Positions 1 through 4,776 of a stretch of 7,046 nucleotides of DNA are shown one piece after another. A model generated the notes under the pieces. That model was not told the origin of the DNA and ran no database searches. It worked only from the letters and a program-made list of their open reading frames with translations. Position 1 is the stretch's first letter. Each line of letters opens with the position of its first letter. A program made the position numbers and the translations under genes. The stretch is from assembly GCA_021821225.1 (NCBI GenBank), contig JAKACR010000147.1, forward strand, positions 1-7,046, in the 5' to 3' direction. Origin of the DNA: Bacillota bacterium. Lineage in GTDB: Bacteria; Bacillota; Bacilli; Alicyclobacillales; SLC66.

Positions 1-323
1 CGAGAATCATCATGGGCGACGCAGGGTCCACGTTTATCGGCTATGTGCTTGCGGCCATCGCCGTCATGGGCGCTTTCAAGTCGGCGACGGTGATTTCCAT
101 CTTCGTTCCGGTGCTCGCGCTCGGCGTCCCGATCTTCGACGCGATCTACGTCGTGATCAAACGCGTGATGGAGAGGCGACCCGTGTACAAGGCCGATCAC
201 AGCCACGGACATTATCGTCTCATGGCTTCCGGACTCACCCAGATCCAGACCGTCAGCGTGATGTATCTGGTGGCGCTGGGATTTTCGCTGGCGTCGATCG
301 CGATCGCGCTGGTGAACCGTTGA
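1..323 (+). CDS. Polyprenyl-phosphate GlcNAc-1-phosphate transferase, TagO/WecA type (5'-truncated)
   Basis: This is the C-terminal part of a MraY/WecA/TagO-family membrane enzyme. The family transfers a UDP-activated N-acetylhexosamine 1-phosphate to undecaprenyl phosphate at the cytoplasmic face, the first committed step for teichoic acid or other wall polymers. The frame is open through the left edge: the residues before Met12 read R-I-I, so that ATG is internal. The family signature GDAGSTFIGY lies at the start. Hydrophobic helices follow (VLAAIAVMGAF, then VISIFVPVLALGVPIFDAIYV), and another closes the protein near the C-terminus. Between them is the conserved cytoplasmic loop ADHSHGHYRLMASGLTQ. 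It corresponds to the D-x-x-H-x-H-H-R-L loop of TagO/WecA, but the last His is Tyr and the middle position is Gly. MraY proper is less likely, given the loop and the DAGS motif. The family call is firm. The symbol (tagO or wecA) and the exact sugar are not fixed by this fragment. Confidence 0.9.
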   Translation, partial: RIIMGDAGSTFIGYVLAAIAVMGAFKSATVISIFVPVLALGVPIFDAIYVVIKRVMERRPVYKADHSHGHYRLMASGLTQIQTVSVMYLVALGFSLASIAIALVNR

Positions 324-337
324 TCCCGCTTTAGCGC

Positions 338-371
338 CACCCAACCCTTCCTCGGGCGAGAGGGTTGGGTG
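338..371. repeat. 11-bp perfect inverted repeat after the transferase gene
   Basis: Positions 338-348 (cacccaaccct) are the exact reverse complement of 361-371. A small inner ctc/gag stem (351-353/358-360) can extend the hairpin. It starts 15 bp after the transferase stop codon. No T-run follows on either strand, so it is not a classical intrinsic terminator by itself. It could protect the mRNA 3' end or help the U-tract hairpin at 411-437. Confidence 0.6.
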
Positions 372-410
372 TGACATTGGAGAAACACTCCATGGGAGAA
401 GTGCTCCACA

Positions 411-437
411 GAAAAGCCCGTCCCAAACGGGTTTTTC
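411..437. terminator. Bidirectional Rho-independent terminator
   Basis: The GC core cccgt (417-421) pairs with acggg (427-431) around a 5-nt loop. It is preceded by aaaag and followed by ttttt, so an 11-bp stem 411-421/427-437 (one G-U) forms, and a U-tract follows the stem whichever strand is transcribed. The flanking cacag (407-411) and ctgtg (441-445) could lengthen the stem. It lies 88 bp after the transferase stop and 25 bp after the stop of the convergent HAD gene, so it can serve both. Confidence 0.85.
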
Positions 438-462
438 CGTCTGTGTTTGCAAGGCCGCGCCT

Positions 463-1110
463 TCACAGGGCGCCACCCGCCCCCACGGTGAGCGCTACGC
501 CCTGTCCGGACGGACAGCCCAACGCTTGCCGGATCCCGTTTTCGTCTTCATACGCGTGAATGCGCATCCCAAGCCGGCTTGCAACTTCCAGGTGCTGCGC
601 CCGATCGTCAACGAACAGCACTTTCTGCGGCTCAACTCCGAGCAACAGAGGAATCCGCGCGTACGCGAGAATGTCCGGCACCGTCGGATCCACTCCGTAT
701 ACCGCATGGATCACCTCGTCAAATTGTTTCAACAGCCCGCGTCCACCCGTGCGACCCGTAAAATGTTCCGGTTCCGCACCTGTCACAGCGACGAGTCGGT
801 GCTTCGCGCGCAGTTCCTGCAGCACATCCATCAGACGGCGGTCCGGCCGGATTGCCGTCTCAACCTCATCTCGCAATGCGGCCATGCCGACCGCGCGACC
901 TGTGAAACGGAATAGCTCCCATTCCACGGCGCTCCAGTAGCGCTCCTCTTCGACAATGCCTCTTCTGTAATTCTCCCACATGCCGCCCGCGTACAGTGCG
1001 CGGAGCAGATCGTTCACCGCAATTTCGCGGCGCAATGCGACAGATTCCAGTCCCATGCGCGACCGGCGTATGAACACGCCGGGAATTTCAAACAGAATGG
1101 TTGTGATCAT
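463..1110 (-). CDS. HAD-superfamily hydrolase-like protein, probably catalytically impaired
   Basis: This 215-residue protein has the size and layout of a haloacid dehalogenase-like phosphatase with a helical cap. Motif I is the N-terminal strand ILFEIPGVFI (residues 5-14). Motif II ends at Thr110 (HRLVAVTGAEPEHF). The motif III region is GVDPTVPD (139-146), and motif IV is VLFVDDRAQHLEVASRLGM (164-182) with Asp168/Asp169. The motif IV acidic pair and the following 'D-x-x-x-x-x-x-A-x-x-x-G-M' pattern are textbook. However, the motif I nucleophilic Asp is Glu8 (codon GAA), and the motif III Lys expected before Pro-Asp is Val144. The family usually acts on small phosphorylated metabolites in the cytoplasm. 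Here phosphatase activity is doubtful, and a binding or regulatory role is possible. The start is supported by GAGGAGAG on the - strand (1116-1123), 5 nt before the ATG. It is monocistronic as far as seen, divergent from the YCF48-like gene and convergent with the transferase. The family call is confident; the substrate is unknown. Confidence 0.82.
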   Translation of the reverse strand: MITTILFEIPGVFIRRSRMGLESVALRREIAVNDLLRALYAGGMWENYRRGIVEEERYWSAVEWELFRFTGRAVGMAALRDEVETAIRPDRRLMDVLQELRAKHRLVAVTGAEPEHFTGRTGGRGLLKQFDEVIHAVYGVDPTVPDILAYARIPLLLGVEPQKVLFVDDRAQHLEVASRLGMRIHAYEDENGIRQALGCPSGQGVALTVGAGGAL

Positions 1111-1185
1111 AGGATCTCTCCTCGGAGCATGGATTGGTTCTACCCACCATCTTCCTCAACAGTAAGTATAGGATTAAATAGTAAA

Positions 1186-1212
1186 CAGTATGTGCAAAGA
1201 AAGCACATACTG
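1186..1212. repeat. Perfect 10-bp inverted repeat in an AT-rich island (candidate operator)
   Basis: cagtatgtgc (1186-1195) and gcacatactg (1203-1212) are exact reverse complements, separated by the 7-nt spacer aaagaaa. The repeat sits 76-102 bp upstream of the HAD start codon, in the most AT-rich stretch of an otherwise GC-rich window. No U-tract of terminator type flanks it on either strand. Its location in a divergent intergenic region suggests a regulator-binding site or a structured 5' leader for the HAD gene. Its function is inferred only. Confidence 0.6.
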
Positions 1213-1220
1213 AATGAATG

Positions 1221-1240
1221 TTGTGTAAACTTTTGTGTAA
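1221..1240. repeat. Tandem 8-bp direct repeat TTGTGTAA
   Basis: TTGTGTAA occurs at 1221-1228 and again at 1233-1240, with starts 12 bp apart, roughly one helical turn. It lies 9 bp beyond the 10-bp inverted repeat. The arrangement would suit a protein binding two half-sites on one DNA face. Read on the - strand (TTACACAA twice), it also superficially resembles terminal sequences of some transposons, but no transposase or second end is visible. Confidence 0.45.
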
Positions 1241-1289
1241 CCAGATCGACCTCTGCAACGTCTACCTTGACAATGAGGGTCAGGTGCTA

Positions 1290-1364
1290 GCCGCCAGTAT
1301 CCCTTTGCTCCTGCTCGGACACCGCTATCGCTAAACTCGCGACGAACAAAGAAATACTGGCGGC
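1290..1364. repeat. 75-nt imperfect palindrome
   Basis: The outer arms 1290-1307 and 1347-1364 are reverse complements at 16 of 18 positions (gccgccagtat...ctttg against caaag...atactggcggc). The interior has weaker further complementarity. The transcript of either strand would fold into a long hairpin. Size and symmetry are typical of dispersed intergenic palindromic repeats, but copy number cannot be judged from one window. A structured leader RNA for the downstream gene is the alternative. Confidence 0.55.
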
Positions 1365-1420
1365 CCAGCAAATCTTGTCCATGGCGCTAAACTCGCCGGG
1401 CACAGGGCGTCGGCCCAGCA
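1329..1420. repeat. Two pairs of direct repeats linking the two stem-loops
   Basis: cgctaaactcgc occurs at 1329-1340 and 1385-1396 (12 of 12 identical). cggcccagca occurs at 1361-1370 and 1411-1420 (10 of 10 identical). The order is the same in both units, with 20 and 14 bp between the blocks. After the second block both units continue with a similar T-rich string ending in tcc or atcc. This looks like an old duplication of a roughly 50-bp unit, the second copy now sitting within the stem-loop at 1399-1455. Confidence 0.55.
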
Positions 1421-1455
1421 CATTTTCATCCTGCTGATGGTGGCGCCTCTGTGCC
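1399..1455 (+). other. Possible 5'-leader stem-loop upstream of the YCF48-like gene
   Basis: ggcacag (1399-1405) pairs with ctgtgcc (1449-1455). After a single bulged T at 1448, ggcg (1406-1409) pairs with cgcc (1444-1447), followed by a few more pairs. An inner hairpin cagca/tgctg (1416-1420/1432-1436) closes the structure. It ends 27 nt before the Shine-Dalgarno site of the downstream gene, so if transcribed it would lie in the leader. I recognise no known riboswitch class in it. Confidence 0.4.
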
Positions 1456-1482
1456 ATTCGGGTCTATTGTGCAATCGGTGCG

Positions 1483-1489
1483 AAAGGAG
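1483..1489 (+). promoter_or_regulatory. Ribosome binding site AAAGGAG with two competing starts
   Basis: AAAGGAG is a near-perfect Shine-Dalgarno site. The ATG at 1496 lies 6 nt downstream, at ideal spacing, but reads ATG-GTT-TGA and stops after two codons. The TTG at 1501, which opens the long frame, lies 11 nt downstream, and its last two bases overlap that TGA. A second, weaker GAGG (1492-1495) is 5 nt before the TTG. The real start is therefore likely TTG 1501, possibly coupled to the two-codon ORF. Confidence 0.6.
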
Positions 1490-1500
1490 TCGAGGATGGT

Positions 1501-3591
1501 TTGAACATTTCCCTGCGTTCCGTCACCATCGCGCTCGCCGTCTGCTCTGCCGCCTTCTGGTGTGCAGCGGGCTGGTCAACCAGTGTCGCCACTTCTTCCG
1601 TCCACGCCTTGGCGCAAACTGCCCCAGCCATTGCGCAAACCGCCCACACTGCTCCGGCACCGACTGCCCCGGCCATTGTGCAAACCGTCCACGCCCGCAT
1701 CCTGGGCCAGCCTCATGTGACCCATTATGGCGCGATCAGCTTCCCGACCGTGCAGGACGGGTTCACCGCCAGCGGGCAATTTCTCCTTCACACTATCAAT
1801 GGCGGCCAGTCGTGGTCAAGACAGTCCACCCCTTCTTTCACCATTCTCGACATGCGATTCCTCAATCCGCACCTCGGCTACGCCATCGGCGGAATGGGCT
1901 CCACGAGCCGCTTTGGTCCCAATTATCGCACTTGGGTCGTGGAGCGAACCACGGACGGCGGCAGGCGCTGGACGACAGTCTATCGCGCCGCCGCTTCCAC
2001 ACAAGGTGGCACGCAGCTCGACTGTCCATCCACAACCCAGGTCTTCGCAATCCTCGGACGCACCGTCGTTGCCACCGGCAACAGTGGGAAGTCGTGGCGC
2101 ACCCTGCATATCCCCATCGCCGGCTTTGCGCTGCAGTCCATCAGCTTCCTGAACGGCATGGACGGCTATGCGTCAGGCACCGTCACCATTCCCGCCCGCC
2201 CGTTCCCCGTCCACGGTCGCGTCATGGTGCTGCACACCTCTGACGGAGGAACGCATTGGGCAATCCAGTACAGCAAACTGCTGCCGTCGCCTGCAGGAGT
2301 GAGGGTGAACTTTTTGAATCGCTCTGACGGCTGGATGATCACGACCAGCACCGCATCCATGACGGACCAACTGGTCCGCACCACGGACGGCGGCCGGCAC
2401 TGGACGCTGCTCCAATCGAACCTGTTGCGCAACGGCGACCCGACCGGCGTCGGCAACGCGGTATTCGTCACGCCAAATTACGGCTGGATACCGGACGCCA
2501 TGGGCGCCATGCCCATGGCAAGCGGCATCGACATCACCGCAGACGGCGGTCTGCACACACGCCTCGTGGGTGCGCGGCGGGCCTGGAGCATCTACGGTGT
2601 CGCGCTGGTCAACACGAAGGCGGGCTACGTCACCGCGTTCAACATCAACCATATGTTCGTTCTCAAGACGGTGAACGGCGGCCGGACGTTCACGCAAATC
2701 CTGCCGAAAATAAAGCCCACTTCGGCCATTCATTTTGTCTCGGCGAATCTTGGCTATGGTTTGGGCGACGCGTCCAACTATGGCGCGTTTCTCATCACTC
2801 AGGACGGTGGCGTTTCCTGGCGGATACGAGGCTATCTGCCTGGCGGCAACGTGACACAACCCGCGCTCACGTTTGCAAATGCCAGCGACGGGTGGGTCAT
2901 CGCGCGACGCGGTGGACCGGGCGGACAGATCAGCATCTATCGTACGGTGGACAGCGGCTTGCGCTGGACGCTCGCCGCGCGCGCGCCGGGAGCCCTGTAT
3001 TCGAGCAGCCAGATTCAGACCATGCGTTTCTGGAACGCAAAGGATGGTATTCTTGAAATCAAGAACGGCGTCTTCGAGCAGGTGTGGTCGACGACAGACG
3101 GCGGGGTGACCTGGACAAAGCGCGCGCAAGCCGACTGGGTCGTCGTGACCTCATGGAAAGACTCGTGGGCGTCGCCGCAAATCGTCTTTGGCGCGTCTTC
3201 CGATGCGCGGTACACGACAGGACCCCATCGCCCACGCGCCAATATCACCGTCCAGGTCTCATCCGACGGCGGCCGTACATGGCGCACGCTGTGGCGCCAG
3301 TCTGACACTGTCATGCAGGTTGACCAATTCGACTTTATCAATCCGCGCGATGGCTGGATTACGTATTCCGCGTGGATGAAAAATGGGAATCTCCCGCGGT
3401 CAACCATTTTGCATACGACAGATGGCGCCACGCGGTGGACCGCCTACGTGCTCCCCGCGGATGCGGCGCCGGCCACGCTCGGATCGGGCGGGACGACGAT
3501 CGATTTTGTCAATTCATCAACAGGCTGGATGCTGGCGCAGGACGGGCTGTTGCGGACCACGGACGGCGGCCGGACGTGGAAATGGCTTTGA
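1501..3591 (+). CDS. Secreted YCF48/BNR-repeat beta-propeller protein
   Basis: This 696-residue protein begins with a Sec-type signal peptide: short basic n-region with Arg6, hydrophobic core at about residues 8-25, plausible cleavage after HALA near residue 38. An Ala/Thr/Pro/Gln-rich linker (about 38-64) follows. The rest is a run of Asp-box-like motifs, T-x-D-G-G-x-x-W, starting near residues 98, 150, 193, 246, 294, 346, 390, 433, 482, 531, 587, 639 and 686. Most are preceded by an F-x-(N/S)-x-x-x-G-(W/Y) strand. This pattern defines YCF48-like and sialidase-type BNR propellers. The last motif ends three residues before the stop. In cyanobacteria and plants YCF48 assists photosystem II assembly. 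In non-photosynthetic bacteria such proteins are mostly uncharacterised extracellular proteins, and no sialidase catalytic residues are identifiable here. About 13 repeats may mean two propellers. The start is TTG. Only 12 bp separate its stop from dinB, suggesting cotranscription. Fold confidence is high; function is unknown. Confidence 0.87.
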   Translation: MNISLRSVTIALAVCSAAFWCAAGWSTSVATSSVHALAQTAPAIAQTAHTAPAPTAPAIVQTVHARILGQPHVTHYGAISFPTVQDGFTASGQFLLHTINGGQSWSRQSTPSFTILDMRFLNPHLGYAIGGMGSTSRFGPNYRTWVVERTTDGGRRWTTVYRAAASTQGGTQLDCPSTTQVFAILGRTVVATGNSGKSWRTLHIPIAGFALQSISFLNGMDGYASGTVTIPARPFPVHGRVMVLHTSDGGTHWAIQYSKLLPSPAGVRVNFLNRSDGWMITTSTASMTDQLVRTTDGGRHWTLLQSNLLRNGDPTGVGNAVFVTPNYGWIPDAMGAMPMASGIDITADGGLHTRLVGARRAWSIYGVALVNTKAGYVTAFNINHMFVLKTVNGGRTFTQILPKIKPTSAIHFVSANLGYGLGDASNYGAFLITQDGGVSWRIRGYLPGGNVTQPALTFANASDGWVIARRGGPGGQISIYRTVDSGLRWTLAARAPGALYSSSQIQTMRFWNAKDGILEIKNGVFEQVWSTTDGGVTWTKRAQADWVVVTSWKDSWASPQIVFGASSDARYTTGPHRPRANITVQVSSDGGRTWRTLWRQSDTVMQVDQFDFINPRDGWITYSAWMKNGNLPRSTILHTTDGATRWTAYVLPADAAPATLGSGGTTIDFVNSSTGWMLAQDGLLRTTDGGRTWKWL
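1618..1692 (+). repeat. 45-bp period repeat encoding the Ala/Thr/Pro linker
   Basis: The 30-bp segments 1618-1647 and 1663-1692 are identical at 27 of 30 positions, with a 45-bp (15-residue) period, inside the YCF48-like gene. They encode TAPAIAQTAH and TAPAIVQTVH, just after the predicted signal cleavage site. The differences are single substitutions and preserve the frame. A partial third unit (gcgcaaact, 1612-1620) precedes them. A flexible, low-complexity spacer between signal peptide and propeller is the likely role. Confidence 0.75.
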
Positions 3592-3603
3592 CGGGGTGCA
3601 TTC

Positions 3604-4683
3604 ATGATGGACACGGAAACGACGCTGCGCAAGATCATTCACATTGACATGGACGCCTTCTATGCCTCCATCGAGCAGCGCGACCATCCCGCGTATCGCG
3701 GCAAGCCCGTCATCGTCGGCGGCGCGCCGAACACGCGCGGCGTCGTTGCGACCAGCTCCTACGAGGCGCGCAGATACGGGATTCATTCCGCGATGCCGAC
3801 GCAAACCGCGTACCGCCTGTGCCCGCACGCCATTTTCGTCAAACCGCGGATGGACGTATACCGTCAGGTCTCAAGAGAGGTTTCGGCCATTCTCCATTCC
3901 TACACAGATCTCGTGGAACCACTGTCGCTGGACGAGGCGTATCTGGATGTCACGCACAATCGCCGGGGAATCGCATCGGCCACGCGGATCGCGCGCGCCA
4001 TCCGCGAGGAAATCTGGCGAAAGACGGCGCTCACCGCATCCGCCGGCGTCTCGTACAATAAATTTATCGCGAAAATCGCGTCCGACCACCGCAAGCCGGA
4101 CGGACTGACCGTGATCACGCCGGAACAGGCCCAGGCCTTTCTGGATGCCGTTCCCGTGCGCAAGTTCTTCGGCGTCGGCAAGGTGACGGAACAGCGGCTT
4201 CACGAACTCGGCGTCCACACGGGCGAGGAACTGCGCCGCCTGTCCGTCGAAGAACTGTCGAGCGTCTTTTTCGATCGAGGGCGCGCCTTCTACCATCTTG
4301 TCCGCGGGATCGATCCCCGCCCTGTCGAGCCCGAGCGGGTCCGCCGCTCAATCGGAAAAGAGACGACCTTTCCGGTCGACATCGACGATATCGCGCAAAT
4401 GACCCGCATCCTGGAAGATCTTGCGCGCGGCGTCGAGCAAAGCCTCAAACACCGCGCGCTCTGCGCCCGCGTCGTCGTGCTCAAGGTCAAATTTGCGGAT
4501 TTCCGGCAGATCACCCGCAGGATGACCACAACCGCCCCCGTGCAGACGGCGGACGAGCTGGGCGTATACCTGCGCAGACTGCTGGAGCAGGTCGACCTGC
4601 GGACAAAAGTCCGGTTGCTCGGCGTGACGGCGCAACACCTGCAGGATGAGGCCGCTGGTTCGATTCAGCTGACGCTGTTCTGA
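3604..4683 (+). CDS. dinB: DNA polymerase IV (Y-family translesion polymerase)
   Basis: A full-length DinB of 359 residues. DNA polymerase IV extends primers past damaged or distorted template bases and is recruited by the sliding clamp. Palm motif I is IIHIDMDAFYASIE (11-24), with metal ligand Asp15 and Tyr20 at the steric-gate position that excludes ribonucleotides. The fingers motif SSYEARRYGIHSAMP (51-65) follows. Motif III is EPLSLDEAYLDVT (105-117), with Asp110 and Glu111 completing the active site. SAGVSYNKFIAKIASDHRKP (146-165) is the conserved palm segment. A helix-hairpin-helix region lies near FFGVGKVTEQRLHELGV (188-204), and the little-finger domain fills the rest. The C-terminus IQLTLF is a classic beta-clamp-binding motif. 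All key residues are present. GGGGTG (3593-3598) is the ribosome site; it is 5 nt from ATG 3604 and 8 nt from ATG 3607, so either Met may start. I see no clear LexA-type operator immediately upstream, and the 12-bp gap implies it can be read from the preceding gene. Confidence 0.98.
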   Translation: MMDTETTLRKIIHIDMDAFYASIEQRDHPAYRGKPVIVGGAPNTRGVVATSSYEARRYGIHSAMPTQTAYRLCPHAIFVKPRMDVYRQVSREVSAILHSYTDLVEPLSLDEAYLDVTHNRRGIASATRIARAIREEIWRKTALTASAGVSYNKFIAKIASDHRKPDGLTVITPEQAQAFLDAVPVRKFFGVGKVTEQRLHELGVHTGEELRRLSVEELSSVFFDRGRAFYHLVRGIDPRPVEPERVRRSIGKETTFPVDIDDIAQMTRILEDLARGVEQSLKHRALCARVVVLKVKFADFRQITRRMTTTAPVQTADELGVYLRRLLEQVDLRTKVRLLGVTAQHLQDEAAGSIQLTLF

Positions 4684-4699
4684 AATGCGCCAGGGAGTT

Positions 4700-4749
4700 C
4701 TGCCTCTTTTTGAACAACCCCTAAAAACGCATGTTCAAAAAGAGGGCAG
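4700..4749. repeat. 17-bp inverted repeat between dinB and the next gene
   Basis: ctgcctctttttgaaca (4700-4716) is the reverse complement of 4732-4749, except for one extra base in the right arm (a single bulge). The loop is 15 nt. It starts 16 bp after the dinB stop and ends 15 bp before the GGAGG site of the following gene. The T5 and A5 tracts lie within the stem and no U-tract follows, so it is not a standard intrinsic terminator. It could be a weak terminator or attenuator, an mRNA-stabilising hairpin, or a dispersed intergenic palindrome. Confidence 0.7.
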
Positions 4750-4776
4750 GTCAAATTTCAACGTGGAGGAAGACCC

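Larger units (their letters stand above)
1111..1500. other. Divergent intergenic region with repeats and stem-loops, no gene
   Basis: These 390 bp separate the divergent HAD and YCF48-like genes and must hold both promoters. No convincing coding region is present. Positions 1160-1240 are AT-rich, with the 1186-1212 inverted repeat and the 1221-1240 direct repeat. Positions 1290-1455 carry two long imperfect stem-loops and two pairs of direct repeats. A perfect -35-like TTGACA at 1267-1272 has no matching -10 at 16-18 bp. On the - strand, TATACT (complement of 1164-1169) is a plausible -10 for the HAD gene, but it lacks a clear -35. I therefore mark no promoter as secure. Confidence 0.6.

Noticed and set aside
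379..407. Similar GGAGAA/CTCC strings between the transferase and the 411-437 terminator
   Set aside because: Pairing is short and broken, and it adds nothing beyond the adjacent well-formed hairpins.
1267..1303. Perfect -35-like TTGACA at 1267-1272
   Set aside because: No -10-like hexamer is found 16-18 bp downstream (that stretch is gccgcc-like), so it cannot be called a sigma-70-type promoter on sequence alone.
1174..1371. A short - strand ORF (65 codons) in the divergent intergenic region
   Set aside because: It spans the palindrome, the TTGTGTAA repeats and the inverted repeat. It has no ribosome site that I can identify and no motif, so the repeats explain the open frame better.
1437..2243. 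A 268-codon + strand frame overlapping the start of the YCF48-like gene
   Set aside because: It is rich in His, Arg, Cys and Pro with no fold signature, and it is out of frame with the repeat protein. The signal peptide and repeats belong to the other frame.
2173..3129. A 318-codon open frame on the - strand opposite the YCF48-like gene
   Set aside because: Its composition is Arg/Ala/His-rich with no recognisable domain, and it lies wholly inside a gene whose repeated Asp-box motifs are unmistakable.
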